Below the pieces are notes generated by a model. That model did not search any database. It was given only the letters and a program-made list of their open reading frames with translations, and was not told the DNA's origin. The position numbers and the translations under genes were made by a program. Shown here piece by piece: positions 17,783 through 25,027 of a stretch of 64,000 nucleotides of DNA. Origin of the DNA: a bacterium (GTDB taxonomy: Bacteria > Vulcanimicrobiota > Xenobia > Xenobiales > JADMJV01); assembly GCA_018780265.1 (NCBI GenBank), contig JADMJV010000029.1, forward strand, positions 114,232 to 178,231, given 5' to 3'. Position 1 is the first letter of the stretch; the number at the start of each line of letters is the position of its first letter.

Positions 17783-18811
17783 CTAGAGTGGCCGCCTGCC
17801 CCGAGGTCGAATCATGCGCCCATCGGCGTACTGCTCAAGCGCGTGCGCGATCCAGCCCAGGCAGCGCCCGGTCGCAAAGACTTGAAAGGCCCCGCCGGGC
17901 GGCAATCCCAGTCCCACCAGCGCCAGATCGATCGAAGGGCAGGTTCCTAGCAGTTGCCGTCCGGCCTCCACCCACTCTTGAGTGTGCGGCAACTGCTGCA
18001 GCAGGGCCCGAGCGCGCGGGTCTCCCTCGGGATAGAGGGGGTGACCGAAGCCCGCCACCGGGTCGCCCCGGCGCAGACGCTGCCCTATGGCGGTAGGCGG
18101 GTCGGATTGGCTGGCTTCGGCGAAAAGCGCCTCTACCTGGGCACATGCCCCCCCGTGACGGGGACCGCTCAGGGTGGCCAGGGCGGCGCTGACCACGGCA
18201 TAAGGGTTTGCCCCGGTAGAGGCGGTGACGCGAGCGGCAAAGGTGCTGGCGTTCAACTCGTGGTCGGCACACAAAATCAGGGCCTGCTCCAGCAAAGGAT
18301 GAGGTGGCAGGTGGGCCCGCAGCGCCTGAAAGATGCGCCAACCCGTACGGCGCACCCCGTCCGGGCTAAGATCCCAACCCGACCAGTCACTTTCTAGCTG
18401 CTGGGCCAGCCAGCTCAGGCCGCCCGACAAAAAGGGACCGCTCCAACCGGAGGCCGAGGGCATCTCCAGGGGATGGTCCAGATGTCCGGTCCACAGCAAA
18501 GCGGCCACCTGATCCAGGCTGGCTTGACCAGCCAGAGCCACCACTTCGTGCCCGCGGTAGCGGAGCACGCCGGACTCGATACTGGAAATTTCACTCTCTA
18601 AAGTGGGCAACCCCCAGTAAAGGGCAGTTTCAGCCGCTTCTTTGGGGCGCACCTTCCGCAACCGCAGTCGTTCGACGTCTTCCCAACGATAGCGCCGCGA
18701 GCGATCCGGGCCCTCGACAGACTCCAGTTGTCCGCGGCTGACGTAGGCATACAGGGTAGCCTTGCTGACTTGCAAGGCCTGGGCCGCCTGGTCCGAGGTG
18801 AGCAGCTTCAT
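17783..18811 (-). CDS. Helix-turn-helix / citrate synthase-like protein
   Basis: 342 residues. Residues 1-50 are a MerR/excisionase-type helix-turn-helix (TSDQAAQALQVSKATLYAYV, then RRYRWEDVERL). The remainder is a citrate synthase fold with the first two catalytic His positions kept in DHELNASTFAARV and GFGHPLYPEGDPRA; the third catalytic segment (NVDFY in most enzymes) reads PSIDLALVG and keeps an Asp. It is divergently arranged with a catalytic-looking citrate synthase, a pairing seen in several proteobacteria. The DNA-binding head suggests it senses citrate-cycle metabolites and regulates the pair, possibly while retaining activity. Dyad repeats sit between the two genes. Confidence 0.85.
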   Translation of the reverse strand: MKLLTSDQAAQALQVSKATLYAYVSRGQLESVEGPDRSRRYRWEDVERLRLRKVRPKEAAETALYWGLPTLESEISSIESGVLRYRGHEVVALAGQASLDQVAALLWTGHLDHPLEMPSASGWSGPFLSGGLSWLAQQLESDWSGWDLSPDGVRRTGWRIFQALRAHLPPHPLLEQALILCADHELNASTFAARVTASTGANPYAVVSAALATLSGPRHGGACAQVEALFAEASQSDPPTAIGQRLRRGDPVAGFGHPLYPEGDPRARALLQQLPHTQEWVEAGRQLLGTCPSIDLALVGLGLPPGGAFQVFATGRCLGWIAHALEQYADGRMIRPRGRRPL

Positions 18812-18812
18812 A

Positions 18813-18849
18813 TTGATCCCATAATCAAGATTGACGACATTGTATCAAT
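18813..18849. promoter_or_regulatory. Candidate operator between divergent citrate synthase genes
   Basis: Two inverted repeats: TTGAT-6-ATCAA (18813-18828) and ATTGA-10-TCAAT (18830-18849). They share the half-site TTGAT/ATCAA and cover the start region of the helix-turn-helix gene and the upstream region of the other. TTGATA on the minus strand followed 17-18 nt later by ATTATG is a plausible promoter inside them. A DNA-binding domain encoded by the adjoining gene makes autoregulation likely. Confidence 0.5.
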
Positions 18850-18891
18850 ATATCATCCTTAGGTCCACACAATCAACTCAGGAGGAACGAC

Positions 18892-19887
18892 ATGGTAAGC
18901 AGTGGACTGGAGGGTGTGGTGGTAGCCGACAGCCACATCAGTTACGTGGACGGACAGGCCGGCCGCCTCATCTTGCGCGGACATAGCCTGGAGCAGTTGG
19001 AACCCTGGACCTTTGAGGAGATGGGCGCCATGCTCTGGCAACGCCCCTTGACCGGGTTGGGCGAAGCCCGTTTGCGAGTGGCCCCCTGGATTCGCGAGCT
19101 GGTGCCGCTGGCCACCCACCTCTCGCCTATCGAATGGCTGCGCTTCGCCCTGGATCGCCTGCCGAGCGGAACTTCCATCGACTGGGTTGCCGCTCTGGGA
19201 GTCGCCCTGGCCCTGCGTCGCAACCCTCAGGCCCAACCTGACCCCGGCCTGGGCCATGTGGAGGACGTAGCTCGCATGGCTGGCTTAACCGGGAGTGACG
19301 GGCTTCGTCGCTATTGGGTCTGTGTGGCCGAGCACGGCATGAACGCGTCCACCTTTACGGCCAGAGTGGTAGCCTCGACTCGTGCTGGCGAGCGGGCGGC
19401 CGTTTCGGCCGCTCTGGGGGCCCTGCAGGGTCCGCTTCACGGAGGCGCTCCCGGACCGGTGCTGGACATGCTGGAGGTGTTAGAGAGTCACCCCGATCCG
19501 GCTGCCTGGTTTGCTCAACAACTGCGCGATGGTCAGCGCCTGATGGGCTTTGGGCACCGTATCTATCGGGTCCGCGACCCCCGCGCTGAAGTGTTGCGCC
19601 GGGCCTGTCAGTCCTTGCCGGGGCTCCAGCAGAAGTTGGCCTTTGCCGAGCACATGGAGACGTTGGCCACCCAGGCGCTATCTGCCCACAAGCCTGGCCG
19701 GGTGCTGCAGACCAATGTGGAGTATTACACCGCCCTCTTGCTGGATGCGCTGGGCCTTGAGCGCAGCGAGTTCACGGCTGTCTTCGCCTGTGGGCGAGTG
19801 TTGGGCTGGCTGGCCCACATCTTTGAGCAGGAAGCCGAAGGTCGCTTGATTCGCCCGGAAGTGCGCTACGTAGGACCGATGGACTGA
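18892..19887 (+). CDS. Citrate (or 2-methylcitrate) synthase
   Basis: 331 residues, a short citrate synthase of the bacterial/archaeal dimer type. Condenses acetyl-CoA (or propionyl-CoA) with oxaloacetate. Catalytic segments: AEHGMNASTFTARV, GFGHRIYRVRDPRAEV and NVEYYTALLLDALGL. The third has Glu where the textbook enzyme has the general-base Asp, so the enzyme may differ in substrate or rate. Translation signal is strong (AGGAGG 6 nt before ATG). Divergent from the helix-turn-helix homolog, which probably regulates it. Its 3' end overlaps the convergent flavoprotein gene by 22 bp. Confidence 0.88.
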   Translation: MVSSGLEGVVVADSHISYVDGQAGRLILRGHSLEQLEPWTFEEMGAMLWQRPLTGLGEARLRVAPWIRELVPLATHLSPIEWLRFALDRLPSGTSIDWVAALGVALALRRNPQAQPDPGLGHVEDVARMAGLTGSDGLRRYWVCVAEHGMNASTFTARVVASTRAGERAAVSAALGALQGPLHGGAPGPVLDMLEVLESHPDPAAWFAQQLRDGQRLMGFGHRIYRVRDPRAEVLRRACQSLPGLQQKLAFAEHMETLATQALSAHKPGRVLQTNVEYYTALLLDALGLERSEFTAVFACGRVLGWLAHIFEQEAEGRLIRPEVRYVGPMD

Positions 19888-21089
19888 TCCATCCAGCGGG
19901 CGGCGCCCAGGCCGGCCGCGCGACCGGTGGCAAAGCAAGCCGTCAGCAGGTAGCCTCCGGTGGGCGCCTCCCAATCCAGCATCTCGCCCGCACAGAAGAC
20001 CCCAGGCACAGCGCGAATCATAAGTCCGTCATCGAGCTGGTCCAATCGCACTCCGCCGGCGCTGCTGATGGCCTCATCCAACGGCCGGGTGGCCGTGAGA
20101 GGCAGCCGCAGGGCCTTGATGGTCTCCACCAGTCGCGGACAATCGGCCATCTCGGCCGGCTCCAGCACTTCGCGAAGCAGCCCGGCCTTGACCCCATCCA
20201 GGTGCGCCCGATTGCGGAGATGTTTGGCGACGGTGTTGGAGCCACGCGGCCGGGACAGTTCTTTGAGGAGGCGCTCGCGGCTGAAATCGGGAGCCAGGTC
20301 AAGGGTGAGCACAGCCGGGGCGGAAGTGGCCTCAATATGATCCCGCATGCCCGCGGAGAGGGCGTAAATTAAACTGCCTTCCACTCCCGTCTCGGTGACC
20401 ACAAACTCGCCCTGTTGGCTGCAATCGCCAAAAGTAGCCACCACGGACTTGAGAGCATGTCCGGCAAAGCGCTCACGAAAGTGGTCGCTCCAGGCCACTT
20501 CAAAGCCGCAGTTGGCAGGTCGCAGGGGGGCCACTTCTACTCCCCGCGCTTGCAGCCAGGGCACCCAGGCACCGGTGGAACCCAGCCGGGCCCAGCTCCC
20601 CCCGCCCAGGGCCAGCACCACGGCGGCTGGACGGATGCTATGCGGCCCTTGCGGGCCTTCCATGGTCAACTCGCCGGCCGGATTCCAACCGGTCCAGTGT
20701 TGGCGCACCAAGACGTTGACGCCGGCCCCACGCAGCCGCCGCAACCATCCGCGCAGCAAAGGAGCCGCCTTGAAGTCGGTGGGAAAGACCCGCCCCGAAC
20801 TGCCCACGAAGGTCTCCACGCCCAGTTGGCGGGCCCACTGGCGCAGTTGCTCCGGCCCAAACGACTCGATCCATGGCTGCAGCCTGGACCGAGCCAGGCC
20901 GTAGCGATCCAGAAAGGACGGAAGCGGCTGGGAGTGGGTCAGGTTGAGACCGCCCTTGCCGGCCAGCAAGAATTTGCGTCCCACCGACGGCATGGCCTCA
21001 TACAGGTCCACACGGTGTCCGCTCTCACTCAAGGCTTCAGCGGCCATCAGGCCGGCCGGTCCTCCCCCGATCACTGCCACGGATACCAT
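19866..21089 (-). CDS. FAD-dependent flavoprotein, HI0933/TIGR03862-like
   Basis: 407 residues. The ATG at 21089 places the dinucleotide-binding motif VAVIGGGPAGLMAAEAL right at the N-terminus; a GTG extension to 21146 adds 19 residues without function. GRKFLLAGKGGLNLTHS is the signature of the HI0933/YhiN family and GVFCAGEMLDWEAPTGGYLL is the C-terminal FAD-contacting motif. The family is of unknown substrate and is thought to be an oxidoreductase or dehydrogenase. No clear Shine-Dalgarno. Convergent with citrate synthase, and a structured intergenic region lies upstream. Confidence 0.88.
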   Translation of the reverse strand: MVSVAVIGGGPAGLMAAEALSESGHRVDLYEAMPSVGRKFLLAGKGGLNLTHSQPLPSFLDRYGLARSRLQPWIESFGPEQLRQWARQLGVETFVGSSGRVFPTDFKAAPLLRGWLRRLRGAGVNVLVRQHWTGWNPAGELTMEGPQGPHSIRPAAVVLALGGGSWARLGSTGAWVPWLQARGVEVAPLRPANCGFEVAWSDHFRERFAGHALKSVVATFGDCSQQGEFVVTETGVEGSLIYALSAGMRDHIEATSAPAVLTLDLAPDFSRERLLKELSRPRGSNTVAKHLRNRAHLDGVKAGLLREVLEPAEMADCPRLVETIKALRLPLTATRPLDEAISSAGGVRLDQLDDGLMIRAVPGVFCAGEMLDWEAPTGGYLLTACFATGRAAGLGAARWMDQSIGPT

Positions 21090-21123
21090 CAGGCCAACTG
21101 CAACGAATGTGCCGCTCTCCCTT

Positions 21124-21190
21124 CGTCTGGTCGAACTCTCTATCACGCGCCATGAGTGTTCGACTCACCCTGCGTGAGTCCGACCAGACG
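21124..21190. repeat. Nested inverted repeats upstream of the flavoprotein gene
   Basis: Outer arms CGTCTGGTCG (21124-21133) and CGACCAGACG (21181-21190) are perfect complements. Nested inside, GACTCAC (21162-21168) and GTGAGTC (21174-21180) form a second perfect stem with a 5-nt loop, directly abutting the outer arm. The layout could fold as one RNA/DNA structure with a side bulge, or provide regulator sites for the divergent genes. Confidence 0.55.
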
Positions 21191-21239
21191 TAAATTCTAG
21201 TCCCAAGGGAATTCTTGACAGAAGCCTGATTGTCGAGTC

Positions 21240-21365
21240 ATGACAGTGGAGTTCCAATACACAGCGGAGGAATATGGCGACGCGATGCTGCTGGTTGATC
21301 GTCGTGCCCCGCGTCAAGGGCCAGCGCCGCGAGGTGCCGTCCGCTTTAGGCCCGTCGCCAAATAA
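21240..21365 (+). CDS. Short ORF of uncertain status
   Basis: 41 codons (MTVEFQYTAEEYGDAMLLVD at the start, ending RPVAK). TTGACA at 21215-21220 lies upstream but without a good -10. The start resembles the opening of YcxB-like proteins, which would make this a truncated remnant; the opposite strand also has an open frame here (21165-21386), so coding on either strand is unproven. Its 3' end contains one copy of the 26-bp repeat shared with 26480-26505. Confidence 0.22.
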   Translation: MTVEFQYTAEEYGDAMLLVDRRAPRQGPAPRGAVRFRPVAK

Positions 21366-21374
21366 CTCAGGCAC
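21349..21374 (-). repeat. 26-bp repeat, copy A
   Basis: On the minus strand, bases 21374 to 21349 are identical over 26 bp to 26480-26505 on the plus strand (begins GTGCCTGAG, ends GACGGGCC). Both copies translate in one frame to VPELFGDGP. The flanks are not conserved. Confidence 0.85.
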
Positions 21375-21390
21375 TTTGTGGATCAAACCC

Positions 21391-21399
21391 TGGTAAAAT
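21391..21399 (+). promoter_or_regulatory. Extended -10 promoter of the S9 peptidase gene
   Basis: TGG-TAAAAT, hexamer at 21394-21399. The start of transcription would be near 21405, giving a leader of about 100 nt before the peptidase ATG. No -35 is seen. The leader contains a short coding sequence with a good ribosome binding site. Confidence 0.45.
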
Positions 21400-21455
21400 C
21401 GAATCGTTCAACCGTTTTCGTGAATCATAGTAACGAACTGGCACAGGAGATCGTA

Positions 21456-21482
21456 ATGTCCGGGCGGACGCGCAGGGGCTGA
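21456..21482 (+). CDS. Eight-residue leader peptide, Arg-rich
   Basis: ATG at 21456 is preceded by AGGAG at a 7-nt spacing, the best ribosome binding site in this leader, yet the frame encodes only MSGRTRRG before TGA. The stop lies 24 nt before the S9 peptidase start, which itself has no clear ribosome binding site. An upstream ORF of this type can control the downstream gene by coupling or by stalling at the three Arg codons (CGG, CGC, AGG). Confidence 0.4.
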   Translation: MSGRTRRG

Positions 21483-21506
21483 CGCTCGACTGGAAAACCC
21501 CTCCCT

Positions 21507-23930
21507 ATGCTGCGACGAATCACACTTTGCCTGGCGCTTGTGAGCGCTCCCGCTCTGGCCAAACCCCAGGAAACCTACTGCACTCCCGTGCCCGAACTTG
21601 TGCGCCTGGTGGACGCTCCCACCACCCCCGAACTGCGCGTTGATCCGACCGGCCGTTTCCTGGTGCAGGCAACCCGCCCGGCCTTCTTGACCATCCAAGA
21701 TCTGGCTTTGCCCGAGATGAAACTGGCCGGATTGAGATTTCATCCCGGCAGCCGGGCCTCGGGACGGGATAAGTATTACAAGGCGCTGGCCATTCGCCCC
21801 TTGCTCCAGGGCCCGGCCCGGCCGGTCAAGGGGCTTCCTTCGAGACCTCGTTTGACCGATCTGCAATGGTCGCCCGATGGTCAGCGAATGGCCTTCGTGC
21901 ATGTTGATCCCAGCGGCTCTCAACTTTGGGTTTTAGAGTGTGCCAGCGGCGTGGCCAAAAGGGTTCCGGGCGTGGTGCTCAACGGCACCACCGGTTTTTC
22001 CGTGGAGTGGCTGCCCGACAGTCGCAGTCTGGTGGTGCTGGCGGTGCCGCCCGGGGCGGTGGCCCCTGCCCCTGCTTCCAGCGTGCCCAGGGGACCTGGT
22101 ATCCAGGAGCACAACGGGGGCAAGGCCTCGGCTCGCACTTTTCAGGACTTGCTCAAAACCCCCGAAGACGAAAAACTCTTCGATTACTACCTGACCTCTC
22201 AGGTCGTCCGCCTCAAGACCGACGGCAGCGACCGGCAGGTGCTAAGCAAGCCGGCTCTCTACACCAGCGCTGAACCGTCGCCGGACGCTCAGTATTTGTT
22301 GGTGGAACAGCTACACCGGCCCTACAGCTATTCTTTGCCCTTTAGTTCTTTTCCCATCAAGACCGAGGTTTTGGATATGCGGGGAAAGAGCCTCAAAGTA
22401 ATTGGCGATCTGCCTCTGGAGGAGAATGCTCCGCCTGATTTTGACGCCGTTCGACCCGGTCCCCGCAGTATTCAGTGGCGCGATGACGCGCCCGCATGCC
22501 TATGCTGGGTAGAGGCACTCGACGAGGGGGACGCGCGCAAGCCCGCGGAGTTCCGCGAGCAGCTCTATCTCTGGCGGCCATCTCAAGAGCCCCGCCCCTG
22601 GTTGAAGTTGACCACCCGCTACCGCGGGCTGGACTGGGGTGATGGGCAGCACGCCCTGCTCCAGGAAGGCTGGCACAAAACCCGGCGCACTCGCACTCAC
22701 TGGGTCCAGCCCGATGCGCCCGAGGCTGCTCCGGTCACCCTCTTTGACCGCTCTTCCGAAGATCGCTATAGCGACCCTGGCTCCCCATTGCACAAGGCTC
22801 TGCCCAACGGGCGCAGCCCCATGCTGATGAGCGCAGATCATCAGTCCATCTACCTCAGTGGCCTGGGAGCTTCACCCGAAGGCGATCGCCCTTTTCTGGA
22901 CGCCTTTCAGCTGGATACCAAGAAATCCGATCGACTTTTTCGCAGTCAGGCGCCTTACTTCGAGCGTCCCGTGCGCTTGCTCAATCCCGCCACCGGCCAA
23001 CTGCTGACGCAGCGAGAGTCACTCGATTCTCCGCCCAACTTGTGCCTGCGCCAACAGGAGAAGGTACAAGCCCTAACCGATTTCGAGCATCCCGCCCCTC
23101 AGTTGAAGGGCGTGAAGAAAGAGATTTTGCGCTACCGCCGGGCCGACGGGGTAGACCTGACCGGCACCCTCTACACGCCCCCGGGATACGACGGAAAGAG
23201 TCGTCTCCCGGTGTTGATTTGGGCCTATCCGGGAGAGTTTAAGAGCGCCAGCGCGGCCGGACAGATCAAGGACTCGCCCTACAAATTTATCCGTCCGTTT
23301 TGGGGTGGCCCTCTCTTCTTTGTCATGCGCGGCTATGCGGTGCTGGAAGACCCGACTTTCCCTATTATCGGGGAGGGAAAAAAGGAGCCCAACGACAGCT
23401 ATCTGGAGCAGCTGGTGATGGACGCCCAGGCGGCCGTGGAAGCGGTGGCCGCCACCGGAGTGGGTGACCCCGAGCGCTGCGCCATTGGAGGCCATTCCTA
23501 TGGTGCTTTCACGACCGCCAATCTGCTGGCACATTCCGAGCTGTTTCGGGCGGGCATTGCTCGCAGCGGGGCCTACAACCGCACCTTGACTCCCTTTGGT
23601 TTTCAATCGGAGGAGCGCACCTATTGGGAGGCCCGCGACACCTACACACGCATGGCCCCGTTTACCTATGCCGACAAGATCAACGAACCGCTGCTCATGA
23701 TTCATGGCGCCGAGGACTCCAACCCCGGCACCTTTCCGGTTCAGAGCGAGCGGCTTTTTCAGGCCATCAAGGGATTGGGCGGTCAGGCCCGTCTGGTCAC
23801 GCTGCCCAAGGAGTCCCATTCCTATGTAGCTCGCGAATCGGTGTTGCACGTCTTCTTCGAAATGGACTCCTGGCTGGAGAAACATGTCAAGAATGCCCCG
23901 GCCCGACGCAAGGCGGCCTCAACCCCCTAA
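21507..23930 (+). CDS. Exported S9-family prolyl oligopeptidase-like peptidase
   Basis: 807 residues. Signal peptide 1-18 (LCLALVSAPALA). The N-terminal two thirds is a beta-propeller, with WSPDGQRMAF and WLPDSRSLVV as typical blade motifs. The C-terminal alpha/beta-hydrolase domain has the triad Ser664 in GGHSYGAF, Asp737 in HGAEDSNPG and His771 in KESHSYVAR. This pattern (GGHSYGAF and EDSNPGTFPVQSERL) matches glutamyl endopeptidase and acylaminoacyl-peptidase-like exported enzymes that degrade peptides in the periplasm. Length is normal. The 3' end overlaps a tiny minus-strand gene by 4 bp. Confidence 0.92.
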   Translation: MLRRITLCLALVSAPALAKPQETYCTPVPELVRLVDAPTTPELRVDPTGRFLVQATRPAFLTIQDLALPEMKLAGLRFHPGSRASGRDKYYKALAIRPLLQGPARPVKGLPSRPRLTDLQWSPDGQRMAFVHVDPSGSQLWVLECASGVAKRVPGVVLNGTTGFSVEWLPDSRSLVVLAVPPGAVAPAPASSVPRGPGIQEHNGGKASARTFQDLLKTPEDEKLFDYYLTSQVVRLKTDGSDRQVLSKPALYTSAEPSPDAQYLLVEQLHRPYSYSLPFSSFPIKTEVLDMRGKSLKVIGDLPLEENAPPDFDAVRPGPRSIQWRDDAPACLCWVEALDEGDARKPAEFREQLYLWRPSQEPRPWLKLTTRYRGLDWGDGQHALLQEGWHKTRRTRTHWVQPDAPEAAPVTLFDRSSEDRYSDPGSPLHKALPNGRSPMLMSADHQSIYLSGLGASPEGDRPFLDAFQLDTKKSDRLFRSQAPYFERPVRLLNPATGQLLTQRESLDSPPNLCLRQQEKVQALTDFEHPAPQLKGVKKEILRYRRADGVDLTGTLYTPPGYDGKSRLPVLIWAYPGEFKSASAAGQIKDSPYKFIRPFWGGPLFFVMRGYAVLEDPTFPIIGEGKKEPNDSYLEQLVMDAQAAVEAVAATGVGDPERCAIGGHSYGAFTTANLLAHSELFRAGIARSGAYNRTLTPFGFQSEERTYWEARDTYTRMAPFTYADKINEPLLMIHGAEDSNPGTFPVQSERLFQAIKGLGGQARLVTLPKESHSYVARESVLHVFFEMDSWLEKHVKNAPARRKAASTP

Positions 23931-24073
23931 GTTAACCGGGCTCGCAGGCGTTCTTCCTGCTCACGCACTTCGGGAGTGAATGCCTCGCCAAAATCGTCAG
24001 GTTCAAAGAGGGGACGGATCCGTCGCGACTCGGTGCGATAAAGTTCTTCGACAATCTGGCCTATCTCTTCCAT
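23927..24073 (-). CDS. 48-residue charged protein
   Basis: Too short for most gene callers but well formed: MEEIGQIVEELYRTESRRI at the start, then FGEAFTPEVREQEERLRARL. The first part resembles the opening helix of ECF41-like sigma factors and the second part a Glu/Arg helix. It may be the remnant of such a gene or a genuine helical-hairpin peptide. The start codon is immediately opposite an ATG on the plus strand (24072), 44 bp from the kptA start. No Shine-Dalgarno sequence. Confidence 0.45.
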   Translation of the reverse strand: MEEIGQIVEELYRTESRRIRPLFEPDDFGEAFTPEVREQEERLRARLT

Positions 24074-24104
24074 GCCGTTTCAAGCTTCTTTCATCCACTC
24101 CATC

Positions 24105-24110
24105 TATACC
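24105..24110 (+). promoter_or_regulatory. -10 box of kptA (leaderless)
   Basis: TATACC, 6 nt, then the ATG at 24117. The -35 is not recognisable and no Shine-Dalgarno sequence is present. The position matches the spacing seen at several other genes in this window. Confidence 0.4.
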
Positions 24111-24116
24111 TTGTTT

Positions 24117-24662
24117 ATGCAGCGACTGAGCCGGGCTATCAGCTACTATTTGCGTCACGCACCCCAAGAGTTGGGTCTGCAACTTGAGCCTGGGGGATGG
24201 GTGGAGGTGGCCGGGTTGCTGGCCGGACTACAAGCGAAGGGTCATCCTTGTACCCTGGCCGATTTGACCCGCCTGGTGGCCAGCAGCGACAAGCGACGCT
24301 TTGCACTGGATGGGCAACGGATTCGCGCCAATCAAGGACACTCCGTGCCGGTCAACCTGCAGCTAACACCTCAGTCTCCGCCCCCCCTGCTTTATCACGG
24401 AACCACTGCCCGCTTTGTGCCGGGGATTTTGGAGCAAGGACTGCACAGGGGAAAGCGCCACCACGTCCATCTTTCGCAATGCCTGGACAGCGCCCGCCAG
24501 GTAGGTCAGCGTAGAGGTTCGGTGGTGATTTTGCAGGTCGATGCCGAGTCCATGCAGCAGCAGGGCCATCCTTTCTATTGTTCGGCCAATCAGGTCTGGC
24601 TGACCAATTTTGTTCCGCCCCAGTTTATTCGCTTAACCGGTGGACAACCTGACCCGGGCTGA
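24117..24662 (+). CDS. kptA: RNA 2'-phosphotransferase, KptA/Tpt1 family
   Basis: 181 residues, standard length. The family transfers a 2'-phosphate from RNA to NAD+, releasing nicotinamide and ADP-ribose 1'',2''-cyclic phosphate. Visible family motifs: ISYYLRHAP with the catalytic Arg-His, RFALDGQRIRANQGHS, YHGT and HVHLS. An in-frame ATG at 24072 would add 15 residues; 24117 begins at the conserved helix and has a -10 box at the right distance, so it is preferred. Bacterial KptA roles are unclear, with ADP-ribosylation of RNA or DNA ends and repair of 2'-phosphorylated RNA proposed. Confidence 0.93.
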   Translation: MQRLSRAISYYLRHAPQELGLQLEPGGWVEVAGLLAGLQAKGHPCTLADLTRLVASSDKRRFALDGQRIRANQGHSVPVNLQLTPQSPPPLLYHGTTARFVPGILEQGLHRGKRHHVHLSQCLDSARQVGQRRGSVVILQVDAESMQQQGHPFYCSANQVWLTNFVPPQFIRLTGGQPDPG

Positions 24663-24898
24663 TGGCTGACGAGTGCTGCTCCTGTCTACCGGGACAACCT
24701 CAAGCCAAAAGGGGGCCTTCCTTAGCTCAGTCTTTCTCCGGCGGGACCGAGTTCGTAACACCTCTCCCTGGTTGGCCGGCCATGGCCGGGGGTTTGGTGT
24801 GTCGGGGAGATGACCATGCTATTCGAGTGGGCTGTGCCGGCGAAATCCGGGCGCTACAAGCAAGCCCTACGCGCTGGCCAAGCCTCACCCACGAGTAG
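24662..24898 (+). CDS. Doubtful small ORF after kptA
   Basis: 78 codons whose ATG overlaps the kptA stop (TGATG). The product is Cys-, Gly- and Pro-rich (ECCSCLPGQ; WPAMAGGL) with no domain I recognise. The start overlap is suggestive of coupling, but composition is that expected of non-coding GC-rich sequence. No other gene is visible between 24663 and 25027. Confidence 0.2.
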   Translation: MADECCSCLPGQPQAKRGPSLAQSFSGGTEFVTPLPGWPAMAGGLVCRGDDHAIRVGCAGEIRALQASPTRWPSLTHE

Positions 24899-24923
24899 GA
24901 CTCATGCCTGGTGGCGACCCGCA

Positions 24924-24952
24924 TTGACTTCGCGAATACTGCCTGGTAGGTT
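24924..24952 (+). promoter_or_regulatory. Promoter upstream of the CdsA-like gene
   Basis: TTGACT (24924-24929), 17-bp spacer ending in TGG, TAGGTT (24947-24952). Transcription would start about 68 nt before the ATG at 25028. A second TTGACA at 25003-25008 lacks a good -10 unless translation begins at the later ATG at 25043. Confidence 0.5.
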
Positions 24953-25027
24953 AGCCATGTGATTGTCGTTAACGTTCATGGTGGCTGAACTGCCAGACCA
25001 TCTTGACACGGCAGCGACCTCGATTTG

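Noticed and set aside
24729..24775. tRNA-like stretch (TTAGCTCAGT followed by GAGTTCGTAAC)
   Set aside because: Only the D-arm and T-arm sequence words match; there is no acceptor stem, anticodon arm or correct spacing.
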